Below are positions 15,078-21,636 of a DNA stretch of 29,397 nt, one piece after another; positions within the stretch are counted from its first letter, which is position 1, and every line of letters starts with the position of its first letter. A model generated the notes under the pieces. It was not told the DNA's origin, ran no database searches, and saw only the letters and a list, made by a program, of their open reading frames with translations. Both the position numbers and the translations under genes were made by a program. The DNA comes from a virus: positions 1 through 29,397 of IMG/VR virus record IMGVR_UViG_3300050025_000072. The stretch is one strand, 5' to 3'.

Positions 15078-15809
15078 ATGGCATTATTTTTGCTACAACC
15101 AGGTATTCAGCCGCTTGGACAGTTTGACGTACTAAACACCGACGCTTCTACTATCGTTGGCGGCATGATCGGTACGTGGAGTGTTGCCTCACTTACTGAC
15201 ACTTCGACAGAGACCGCCGACGCTGATGTATTCGACGGCTACACTTCACCTTATATTTCTGAATCGGCAGGTCCAGGCAATCCAGGAACTACAACTGGCA
15301 ACACTACAGGCTATCGTCCCGTAATTCGCATCGCCAGCAACACGACTCTTGATGAGAACAAGGCAATGTATCTTATGGATGAAGGAACAGCCAACTACGG
15401 CACTTTGTTCGGCTCAATCATCGGCATGTACAATCCGAGCGGTACAGTGGTCGGTCCAAACACAATGACAGGTTCCGGCAAGGTAACGATTTGGGATAAA
15501 CCCGGTATGTTCGCCGTTTCATTTGAGGCTTGCTACTCAAATAAGAACGTAACTAACGGTGCCCTTGAAGCCGGCCAAGATACCCCACTTCCAGGCGACC
15601 TTCTCTATCGTCACGTAGCAGATGGGAAGATTTGTCGTTTGGCCACTGCAACAGACAACGGTGGTACGGCTGCTAACAACAAGATCGCTACTTACGTAGA
15701 ACACGCTTCTAAGGGTGCTCTCGTAAACACACCTGCTAAGCTTGTAGGTGCGACTGAGGTGTTTGATCGTATCGTAATCAACTACTTCGGCTTTAGCAAA
15801 AATATGTAA
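15078..15809 (+). CDS. Decoration-like virion protein, paralogue A
   Basis: This 243-residue beta-rich protein starts at ATG 15078 behind GGAGG. It is a close tandem paralogue of the next gene and more distantly resembles the 8714 product. Shared blocks are the N-terminal LQ.GI.PLGQFDVLNTDAST, a GSGKVT.WDKPG strand, an EAGQDTPLPGD loop and the C-terminal LVGATEV.DRIV.NYFG. No helix-rich capsid fold or catalytic motif is visible. Placement immediately before the capsid gene, with its own terminator, suggests an abundant virion protein, most likely a capsid decoration or head fibre component. That assignment is inference; it could also be a minor head protein of another kind. Confidence 0.65.
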   Translation: MALFLLQPGIQPLGQFDVLNTDASTIVGGMIGTWSVASLTDTSTETADADVFDGYTSPYISESAGPGNPGTTTGNTTGYRPVIRIASNTTLDENKAMYLMDEGTANYGTLFGSIIGMYNPSGTVVGPNTMTGSGKVTIWDKPGMFAVSFEACYSNKNVTNGALEAGQDTPLPGDLLYRHVADGKICRLATATDNGGTAANNKIATYVEHASKGALVNTPAKLVGATEVFDRIVINYFGFSKNM

Positions 15810-15826
15810 TCAGGCAAAAGTAATTT

Positions 15827-15865
15827 GGGCGCTGAGTTTAAAGACTCTGCCCGGCGCCCTGTTTT
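15827..15865 (+). terminator. Hairpin after decoration-like paralogue A
   Basis: GGGCGC at 15827-15832 pairs with GCGCCC at 15854-15859, and GAGT at 15834-15837 pairs with ACTC at 15844-15847 inside it. TGTTTT follows. No promoter-like motif lies between this hairpin and the next gene, so it is probably a partial terminator or an mRNA stabiliser. Confidence 0.65.
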
Positions 15866-15907
15866 CAGGCAATAAACAAATCGCAACACTAAGCGGAGGA
15901 TTCTTAA

Positions 15908-16627
15908 ATGGCACTATATATTCTACAGTCGGGCATTGAGCCCCTTGGACAGTTTGACGTACTAAACACCGACGCTTCTACTATCGTCGGTGGCATGATT
16001 GGAACTTGGGATGAGTCGTTGAGAACTCAATCCTCAACAGAAACCGCCGCAGCTGACGTTTTCGATGGTTACGTTGACGCAGAGATTTCAGAGTCGGCAG
16101 GTTCAGGCAACCCAGGAACTACAACGGGCAGTACAGCGGCTTATCGTCCGTTGATTCGCATTGCCGACAGCACCACGACCGATGACAGCAAGGCAATGTT
16201 TCTTATGGATGAGGGCATTTCGAGCTATGGGACGTTATTTGGCTCAGTCATTGGCATGTTCAACGTTTCCGGTACAGCAGTTGGTCCAAGCACTCTAACA
16301 GGTTCAGGCAAAGTAACCTGCTGGGATAAGCCTGGCCTTTATGCCGTTTCGTTTGAGGCTTGCTACTCAAATAAGAACGTAACTAACGGCGCCCTTGAAG
16401 CCGGCCAAGACACTCCACTTCCAGGCGACTGTCTTTGCCGTTATGGCGCTACTGGTAAGATTTGCCGTTATGCTACTGCGACTAACCCCACACTCAACAA
16501 GATCGGCGTTTACATTGAGCATGCCACGGGCGGTTCACTTGTACATACCCCCGCCAAGCTTGTGGGAGCAACTGAAGTGGCTGATCGTATTGTGTTCAAT
16601 TACTTCGGAGCAAATAAGAACGTATAA
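15908..16627 (+). CDS. Decoration-like virion protein, paralogue B
   Basis: This 239-residue protein starts at ATG 15908 behind GCGGAGG. It matches paralogue A from end to end. Two DNA stretches are identical between the copies: 44 bases at 15114 and 15944, and 38 bases at 15522 and 16352, including third codon positions. Regions between them differ at many residues, for example the segment after MIGTW. This mosaic pattern points to a tandem duplication with later local exchange. It ends just before a perfect 8-base-pair terminator. A role as an abundant outer-capsid protein is inferred, as for paralogue A; the variable blocks may be exposed surfaces. Confidence 0.65.
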   Translation: MALYILQSGIEPLGQFDVLNTDASTIVGGMIGTWDESLRTQSSTETAAADVFDGYVDAEISESAGSGNPGTTTGSTAAYRPLIRIADSTTTDDSKAMFLMDEGISSYGTLFGSVIGMFNVSGTAVGPSTLTGSGKVTCWDKPGLYAVSFEACYSNKNVTNGALEAGQDTPLPGDCLCRYGATGKICRYATATNPTLNKIGVYIEHATGGSLVHTPAKLVGATEVADRIVFNYFGANKNV

Positions 16628-16638
16628 TTAGTCAAACC

Positions 16639-16676
16639 GTGGGGCCTTAGTTTCGACTCGGGCCCCACTTATTCTT
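16639..16676 (+). terminator. Hairpin terminator after decoration-like paralogue B
   Basis: GTGGGGCC at 16639-16646 pairs perfectly with GGCCCCAC at 16661-16668 around a 14-base loop, followed by the T-rich tail TTATTCTTT. It looks like a strong intrinsic terminator, yet no promoter-like motif is seen between it and the capsid gene. Confidence 0.75.
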
Positions 16677-16737
16677 TCGTTGAGCAGAACCAGTTGGCAA
16701 AGTCCAACGAAAGACAAACAAACACCGCTTAGTGCGG
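16674..16737 (+). promoter_or_regulatory. Structured leader of the capsid gene
   Basis: Between the terminator and the capsid start, CTTTCGTTG at 16674-16682 pairs perfectly with CAACGAAAG at 16705-16713. A competing pairing of GTTGG (16693-16697) with CCAAC (16704-16708) uses part of the same arm, so two alternative folds are possible. A second small hairpin, CCGC-TTAGT-GCGG (16725-16737), sits 8 bases before the GGAGG. The leader could control capsid translation, stabilise the mRNA or be a processing site; none is shown. Confidence 0.45.
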
Positions 16738-16758
16738 AATCAAATGGAGGATATTTTT

Positions 16759-17760
16759 ATGGGTTTATTTAACACACATGGAGAGTTGAATGCCGTTAGC
16801 GAAAAAGACGCCCTTGGTCAAATCGTTAAGTATGCATCAATTCTTGAGCGAAATCAGTCTGCAAATTCAGGTCTTGCAGGTCAGCCATCGTTCACTGACG
16901 AGCAGAAGGATGAGCTTATTCGTAGAGCTCTTATGACACAGGAAGGCAAGATAGCACTGGGTCAAGCAATGGCGAATCCAATCCGACGCAACCTCGACTA
17001 TCAGGGTGTAGGCCGTCGAGTTCTTGTGGTTGATCCGCTTCCACAAGGCGCTCTACCAGTTTACGATCGTGATATTGACGTCGCTGCATGCGTTGTTTCA
17101 AGCAACGGTTCAGCACCAGAATCACGCGTATTTGGTGATCGCGTAACAGTTCCTGAGTTTGAAATCGTATCAAACCCAACCGTACGTATCGCAGAAGTTA
17201 AGCGTCGTCGGTTTAACGTTATTGACCGCGCCCAGCAGAAGGCCCGTCAAGAAATCCAGGCACAAGAAGACGCCAATATCTTCGCAGCTTTGGACTTCGC
17301 AGCTGACGCAACATTGGGCGGCGAAAACACTGCTCAAGTAGTAACGTCGAGCATGAAGAAGAGTGACCTGAGCGAAATCAAGGTTCAGGTTGATCGTTGG
17401 GACCTCGTAACCAGCAAATTCCTCATGAACATCGTAGAGTTTAACGACATACTCAATTGGGGCGCAAACAGTGGCTCAAGCGCTGGCGAAGTGGACATGG
17501 TAACGCAGCGTGAAATTCTACAGACTGGTTTGTTTGCTCATCTTTGGGGTGCTGACCTCATCGTAAGCAAAGTGATTCCAGTAGGTATGGTGTTTGGCGT
17601 TGCAGATCCAGAGTTCGTTGGTGTAATGCCAATCCGCCAAGATATAGAAGTGTTGCCGGCAGATGAGCCTAAGCAGCTGAAGCTTGGTTGGGTAGTGAAT
17701 GAGATCGTTGGTATTGGTATCGTAAATGCTCGTGGTTGTGCTGTTGGAAAGAAGGCCTAA
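16759..17760 (+). CDS. Major capsid protein (HK97-type fold, probable)
   Basis: This 333-residue protein is the best candidate for the major capsid subunit. After a polar N-terminal arm, residues about 75-120 (RRNLDYQGVGRRVLVVDPLP) and the basic strand RIAEVKRRRFNVIDRAQQKA lead into a long helix (QEIQAQEDANIFAALDFAA) like the HK97 spine helix. The C-terminus has the beta pattern of an axial domain (KQLKLGWVVNEIVGIGIVNA). ATG 16759 has GGAGG 8 bases upstream; an in-frame ATG at 16732 lacks one. It stands alone between two strong terminators and has a structured leader, as expected for a highly expressed capsid gene. The nearby prohead protease should process it or its scaffold. The fold assignment comes from sequence pattern only. 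Confidence 0.75.
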   Translation: MGLFNTHGELNAVSEKDALGQIVKYASILERNQSANSGLAGQPSFTDEQKDELIRRALMTQEGKIALGQAMANPIRRNLDYQGVGRRVLVVDPLPQGALPVYDRDIDVAACVVSSNGSAPESRVFGDRVTVPEFEIVSNPTVRIAEVKRRRFNVIDRAQQKARQEIQAQEDANIFAALDFAADATLGGENTAQVVTSSMKKSDLSEIKVQVDRWDLVTSKFLMNIVEFNDILNWGANSGSSAGEVDMVTQREILQTGLFAHLWGADLIVSKVIPVGMVFGVADPEFVGVMPIRQDIEVLPADEPKQLKLGWVVNEIVGIGIVNARGCAVGKKA

Positions 17761-17797
17761 CCAACTAACTTAACTACATAATAAGATAGGATAATTA

Positions 17798-17824
17798 GGG
17801 CGGCCTTTGAGCCGCCCTTTTTCT
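17798..17824 (+). terminator. Intrinsic terminator after the capsid gene
   Basis: GGGCGGC at 17798-17804 pairs perfectly with GCCGCCC at 17811-17817 around a 6-base loop and is followed by TTTTTCTT. This is a textbook intrinsic terminator, 38 bases after the capsid stop. Confidence 0.9.
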
Positions 17825-17853
17825 TGTCACTTTTTTCGCAAACAACCCGACCA

Positions 17854-17884
17854 AATCTACTAATAAGTCCATGTAATAGTATGG
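17854..17884 (+). promoter_or_regulatory. Bipartite promoter-like motif, copy 3
   Basis: AATCTACTAATA at 17854-17865 is followed after 8 bases by TAATAGTATGG at 17874-17884. The GGAGGG ribosome binding site of the next gene begins right at the end of the second block. A sigma-70-like start 7 bases downstream would remove that site. A start inside or at the edge of the block, as single-subunit phage polymerases do, would keep it. Confidence 0.6.
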
Positions 17885-17892
17885 AGGGCATT

Positions 17893-19017
17893 ATGACAAA
17901 AAGATTTGATCCAGGCACAATTTCTGATGATGAGCTATTAAACGAACTACGTATATTGGCCGCTACACTTGGAAAGACTCCAAGCAGGTCTGATATGACA
18001 AAGCGTGGCAATTCAACAACTAAACGATTGTATCTATATGATCGCAGATTTGGCGGGTTATCAGAGGCTTGTGAGGTGGCCGGACTTTCTGCAAATCTTG
18101 GCGGCAAAGATCTTGAATACTCAGATGATGAGCTATTGCAGCACATAGTAGATTTAAAATCGTTACTTGGCAGGACACCAACCCAAGAAGATATAACTAC
18201 CGCAGGAAAATATGCTATCGGCGCATTCAAACGACATTTCGGTACGTATAACAACGCGCTTAAAAGATTAGGGTTAAGACACAATATGAAGTTTGGATTT
18301 AGCCCTCAGGAGATAATTAATGACATACTGCGTGTTGCCGTGGAGATTGGCCGCAGCCCAACGGCATACGAGTTTTGGCATAGGTCCAATACCGTTTCAT
18401 ACATAACAGCCAGCGAAAAATTAGGACTAAATAGGAATTGGAACAAGACATTAAAGAAGTGTGGCCTCAAAGTGTTAAACAATCGTAACATAACCGACGA
18501 TGAACTTAAAGAAGAGGTGGAACGACTTAATATCAAACTGGGTCGCCTACCTGGTTATTACGACATGGTTCAGGTTGGTGTTTATTCGCCAGAGACCTAC
18601 GCCGATCGTTTTGGCAGCTACACAAAGGCCCTTAAACATTTTGGGTATGATTATGTACCAGACAGTCAGTGGCAGAACCAAACATACACAAAGGGTAGTG
18701 ATGGAGTACTTTACAGATCAAAGTTCGAGGCCAACATTGCAAATGCGCTTCTCAGCCTGAAAACATCCGGGGTTATTACATCTTACGAATATGAAAAGAT
18801 TGTCTGCTCGGAGAGAAAATGGACCTGCGACTTTTTTGTCAAGACGCAAAGTAAAGAATTGTGGATTGAGGCGGATGGCATGGGCAAGAATAGATTTGAT
18901 CCGTACGACCTAGACAATGAGAAAATCGAGTTCTACACTGCCAACAATTACAAGTACCTAATCATACCCTACAAGAAAATAGATCTGGAAAAATACATTC
19001 TAGGTCTAATCTACTAA
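17893..19017 (+). CDS. Homing endonuclease: four helical repeats plus PD-(D/E)XK-like nuclease domain
   Basis: This 374-residue protein starts at ATG 17893 with GGAGGG 5 bases upstream. It contains four repeats of about 55 residues (starting near 10, 76, 136 and 199), each with [S/T]-x-x-E-[L/I], then LG[K/R]-x-P, then a FG...A....G ending. These match the homing-endonuclease-associated repeat often fused to HNH or other nuclease domains and are likely DNA-reading units. Residues about 270-374 look like a PD-(D/E)XK or Vsr-like nuclease: Glu279 in SKFEANIA, Asp313 in WTCDFFV, Glu326 and Asp328 in WIEADG. It lies directly after the capsid gene's terminator with its own promoter-like motif, a typical place for a free-standing homing gene. 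Its stop codon lies within the next promoter-like motif. Confidence 0.8.
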   Translation: MTKRFDPGTISDDELLNELRILAATLGKTPSRSDMTKRGNSTTKRLYLYDRRFGGLSEACEVAGLSANLGGKDLEYSDDELLQHIVDLKSLLGRTPTQEDITTAGKYAIGAFKRHFGTYNNALKRLGLRHNMKFGFSPQEIINDILRVAVEIGRSPTAYEFWHRSNTVSYITASEKLGLNRNWNKTLKKCGLKVLNNRNITDDELKEEVERLNIKLGRLPGYYDMVQVGVYSPETYADRFGSYTKALKHFGYDYVPDSQWQNQTYTKGSDGVLYRSKFEANIANALLSLKTSGVITSYEYEKIVCSERKWTCDFFVKTQSKELWIEADGMGKNRFDPYDLDNEKIEFYTANNYKYLIIPYKKIDLEKYILGLIY

Positions 19018-19039
19018 TAACACAAACTTATATTATAAG
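19008..19039 (+). promoter_or_regulatory. Bipartite promoter-like motif, copy 4
   Basis: AATCTACTAATA at 19008-19019 overlaps the last codons and stop of the homing endonuclease. After 8 bases comes TTATATTATAAG at 19028-19039. It lies 31 bases before the ATT start of the phosphoesterase. The second block is shifted by one base relative to copies 1 and 2. Confidence 0.55.
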
Positions 19040-19070
19040 CAGAATAATCTGTCTGTATGCGAGGCTTTAA

Positions 19071-19700
19071 ATTAGAACTCTTGTAATTTCAGATACCCAC
19101 ATAGGAAATCCCGCTTTTGATGAATCGGTTGTTCTGACACTTCTACAAACCGAAAAATTTGACTCTTTGCTTCTGAACGGCGATATAGTAGATCTTTGGC
19201 TCACTACTTTTGAATTTGCCCAAGAGAGTCCGCTGTTCAAATATCTGCTCTCCCTGTCTTTTTTGAAGCCGGTGATTTGGGTGCTGGGAAATCACGACAC
19301 CCGCATAAGTACCGGCTCCAACATACAAATAGTTGATAGCTTCGTTACAGGGCCCAGCAAAGACATACTCATAATTCACGGCCACCAAGCATACAAAGGT
19401 GGCAACACGTCTATAATTGACAAAATGCTGTATCGTTTGGTGTTTTGGGCCTGGCGGTTGTTTGCTTGCGATCTACAAATAAAACTAAACGAGACCAAGT
19501 TATACAAGAGATATATCAACCTCAAACGACTCAAGATTCTAAAAATATTCTCTGCGTTTAGACATATTATAATGGGCCACACTCACGTCGCCGGCATTTT
19601 AGAGCACAATCAAACCATCCTAATAGACACTGGAAGCTGTCCAATTACCCGCTCTTACGTAATTATTGACGGCGATTCGGTTCAGCTCAAATATTTCTAA
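19071..19700 (+). CDS. Calcineurin-like metallophosphoesterase with ATT start (LpxH-like)
   Basis: This 209-residue enzyme has every motif of the calcineurin-like phosphoesterase family in order: SDTH (Asp8, His10), NGDIVD (Asp38), GNHD (Asn73, His74), HGH (His103, His105) and GHTH (His170, His172). These bind two metal ions and hydrolyse phosphate esters. The GDIVDLW signature and overall size resemble UDP-2,3-diacylglucosamine pyrophosphatase LpxH-type proteins, but a hydrophobic segment (YRLVFWAWRLF) and the lack of a full LpxH pattern leave the substrate open. Between the in-frame stop at 19068 and the first motif there is no ATG, GTG or TTG. ATT 19071 has GAGG 6 bases upstream and is the only sensible start. 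The first in-frame TTG (19167) would delete Asp8 and His10. Confidence 0.85.
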   Translation: MRTLVISDTHIGNPAFDESVVLTLLQTEKFDSLLLNGDIVDLWLTTFEFAQESPLFKYLLSLSFLKPVIWVLGNHDTRISTGSNIQIVDSFVTGPSKDILIIHGHQAYKGGNTSIIDKMLYRLVFWAWRLFACDLQIKLNETKLYKRYINLKRLKILKIFSAFRHIIMGHTHVAGILEHNQTILIDTGSCPITRSYVIIDGDSVQLKYF

Positions 19701-19703
19701 CCC

Positions 19704-19734
19704 AATCTACTAATATTCCTACCTATATTGATAG
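19704..19734 (+). promoter_or_regulatory. Bipartite promoter-like motif, copy 5 (tail unit)
   Basis: AATCTACTAATA at 19704-19715 is followed after 8 bases by TATATTGATAG at 19724-19734. It lies 27 bases before the first tail gene at 19762. The next full copy downstream is at 26681, so this one probably drives the tail genes to the spike. Confidence 0.6.
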
Positions 19735-19761
19735 CCCAATTTCTATCTATGGAGTCTAACC

Positions 19762-20061
19762 ATGCAACAGGCCACACAAAGAGCAAGCGATTATTTTAAA
19801 CGAGTAACAGTAACGTCATCGAATTTTGCTGACTGTCTATTGGCTTGGGGTTTCACATCACAGGGCATATCTTTGTTGAATGAAGCTTCGTCAGGGACCG
19901 TCGTGGAGTATAGTTTTAATGGTACAGACTTATGCGGTGATTTAGATCCGAGTGAAGCTACTACCGGCCTAATATTCGACAACCGAGGGCGAGATCGAGT
20001 GTTTCTCCGGCTAAAATCAGGAACAAGCGCCAGTGTACGTGTTGAGACCTGGGCGGAATAG
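19762..20061 (+). CDS. Small beta-rich tail-region protein
   Basis: This 99-residue protein starts at ATG 19762 with GGAG 9 bases upstream. After a short N-terminal helix it alternates hydrophobic and polar residues (TVVEYSFNGTDLCGDL, RVFLRLKSGTSASVRVETW), the pattern of a compact beta-sandwich. No catalytic motif is seen. It is the first gene behind promoter-like motif copy 5 and lies 8 bases before the next gene, which is also beta-rich. A small baseplate or fibre-attachment protein is plausible by position; no named family is recognised. Confidence 0.6.
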   Translation: MQQATQRASDYFKRVTVTSSNFADCLLAWGFTSQGISLLNEASSGTVVEYSFNGTDLCGDLDPSEATTGLIFDNRGRDRVFLRLKSGTSASVRVETWAE

Positions 20062-20069
20062 GAGAGCAC

Positions 20070-20462
20070 ATGTCTACATTTTTAAACAATCACTTGGGCG
20101 CTGCAACTGCGACATCTCTAACTGTGGCGGGGCAAGCAGTTTCGGCCCAACCTGCTATTTTGGCGCCTACTGGAATGGCCCAAACAATAGACTGGGCGGC
20201 CGGGAACTGTCAGATTTTGAGTTTGGCCGCCGCAACTGGTACCGTCACCGTATCATTTTTAAACCCAAAGGCAGGCGGATCTTATATTATTGAGGTAGAG
20301 CAACATTTAACAGTACCCCAAAATATTACTTGGCCAATAAACGTAAAATGGCCCAGCGCAACGGCCCCTACAATATCAACTGGTGCTGGCGCTGTTGATA
20401 TGATCTCTCTTTACTACAACGGAAGCTTTTATCGCGGAAACTATGGACAGGATTACAGATAG
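20070..20462 (+). CDS. Beta-rich tail fibre-type protein
   Basis: This 130-residue protein starts at ATG 20070 behind GGAGAG. It is rich in Ala, Thr, Val and Gly, with short beta strands. The C-terminal half (ITWPINVKWPSATAP, then VDMISLYYNGSFYRG) matches a pattern common in phage tail fibre and spike domains: W-P..V.WP....P, then a strand with V-D-x-I and Y-N-G near the end. It is therefore likely a fibre or receptor-binding-tip component. It sits between two other tail-type genes with short spacers. The pattern match is from memory, so the family is not named. Confidence 0.65.
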   Translation: MSTFLNNHLGAATATSLTVAGQAVSAQPAILAPTGMAQTIDWAAGNCQILSLAAATGTVTVSFLNPKAGGSYIIEVEQHLTVPQNITWPINVKWPSATAPTISTGAGAVDMISLYYNGSFYRGNYGQDYR

Positions 20463-20473
20463 GAGCCTGACCA

Positions 20474-21325
20474 ATGACAGCACCTATATTTTTAACTCCA
20501 TTGGGAACGCCGGCAGACAGTCCTAATCTAACTGTCAATGGCGTTACAGTTACTCCGATGTTTAGTTATAAGGCCAATGACGCCGGAACTACTTGGAACT
20601 CTTGGAATGGCTATGGACTACAATTAAGCCAAGAGTTCGCCGGCACGATAGCAACGGGACAAGCCGGCCCCCTTAACTCTCCGCTAAACAAGTCAGTACT
20701 ATTCGATGGCTCCAAGGTTTACTACGAACCCACTGCTGTAACGGGCACCATAGGGTTGGAGGACTTTGCTATTCATATTGTGTTTCAAAGTTGCGATGCG
20801 GGTGGGTATCTTGGTGGCAGATGGAATAGTGGGACGTCAGGATGGGGGATTTTTATGACGCCCCTTGCGTGGTACGGCGGGGTATCAGGCATAGCTTTCT
20901 TTGCAATGGACGCAGGACTCAACGAAAGCTATGAGTATTCGGGGATAGATATAGCTTCAAGTTCCTGGTATGACTTTTGGATTTTCTGCAACAGAAGCGT
21001 AAATAGCGCTACGGGAACCAAGTTTTATCTCAATGGGCACGATTCTATAACCGGATCTACGAATCTTTACGCCCTCCATGCTGCAACTCTTGATGGTCCG
21101 GGCCAGCATTTGACTGTTGGCGGCTTAGATTTAGATGTTGGGACTACTTGGAAATACCCAGGCAAGATAGCTTTGTTTGAGGGATGGAAATGTCAAGATT
21201 GGTTCAAAGAGGGTGCAGCCGGGCCAACTGAATGGCAAGGAATAGTAACAGCAAGGTATAATGCTTTGGCTGGTGTAGCGGGCGTAACGGGGTCAAAGTT
21301 GGTATATTGGAAGTCGCCGTTTTAA
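20474..21325 (+). CDS. LamG/concanavalin-like tail protein
   Basis: This 283-residue protein starts at ATG 20474 behind GGAG. Residues about 60-260 show the layout of a LamG or concanavalin-like jelly roll: SVLFDGSKVYYE, DFAIHIVFQS, GGRWNSGTSGWGIFM, SWYDFWIFCNRS, KFYLNGHD, then LTVGGLDLDVG and KIALFEGWK. Such domains bind sugars or other cell-surface ligands and occur in phage fibres. No catalytic residues are recognised. The C-terminus (IVTARYNALAGV) resembles the end of other LamG-type phage proteins. A role in host-surface binding is inferred from the domain and from its tail-gene neighbours. Confidence 0.7.
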   Translation: MTAPIFLTPLGTPADSPNLTVNGVTVTPMFSYKANDAGTTWNSWNGYGLQLSQEFAGTIATGQAGPLNSPLNKSVLFDGSKVYYEPTAVTGTIGLEDFAIHIVFQSCDAGGYLGGRWNSGTSGWGIFMTPLAWYGGVSGIAFFAMDAGLNESYEYSGIDIASSSWYDFWIFCNRSVNSATGTKFYLNGHDSITGSTNLYALHAATLDGPGQHLTVGGLDLDVGTTWKYPGKIALFEGWKCQDWFKEGAAGPTEWQGIVTARYNALAGVAGVTGSKLVYWKSPF

Positions 21326-21366
21326 ATTAAGCGCATCGTATAGATGTAGCATAAAGGAGAAGTAAA

Positions 21367-21621
21367 ATGAGTGAAGTTACAGAAGGCAAGAAGTACACAG
21401 GCAAGATTTTATGGTTCGATGCACATAAGGGCTACGGATTCCTCGCTCCCGATTCTGGCGAAAAAGATTTGTTTTGCTATTGGAGCAACATACTTATGGA
21501 CGGTTTTAAGGTTTTGAAGCCTGACCAAATCGTTGAATATGAGATCGGCGAGAATTCAAAAGGCCCACAAGCTATAAACGTAAAAATCATCAAAGACGTA
21601 GAAGACAAGCAAGACTACTAA
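21367..21621 (+). CDS. Cold-shock domain protein
   Basis: This 84-residue protein is a cold-shock domain (OB fold) of the CspA type. GKILWFDAHKGYGFLAPD covers RNP1 (KGYGF), DLFCYWSNI is the RNP2 equivalent (normally V-F-V-H-F), and KGPQAINVKII matches the C-terminal strand. Binding of single-stranded RNA or DNA is expected. Compared with CspA the RNP2 residues are altered (FCYW instead of FVHF), which may change specificity. GGAG precedes ATG 21367. It lies in a tail-gene run and shares the transcript, so it is likely made late rather than on cold shock. It could act as an RNA chaperone or antiterminator for late messages. Confidence 0.85.
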   Translation: MSEVTEGKKYTGKILWFDAHKGYGFLAPDSGEKDLFCYWSNILMDGFKVLKPDQIVEYEIGENSKGPQAINVKIIKDVEDKQDY

Positions 21622-21636
21622 ATTAAGGAGAAAGTC

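Noticed and set aside
21326-21355. Hairpin CATC-GTATA-GATG before the cold-shock gene as a thermosensor or terminator
   Set aside because: The stem is only four base pairs and there is no T tract; too weak to call.
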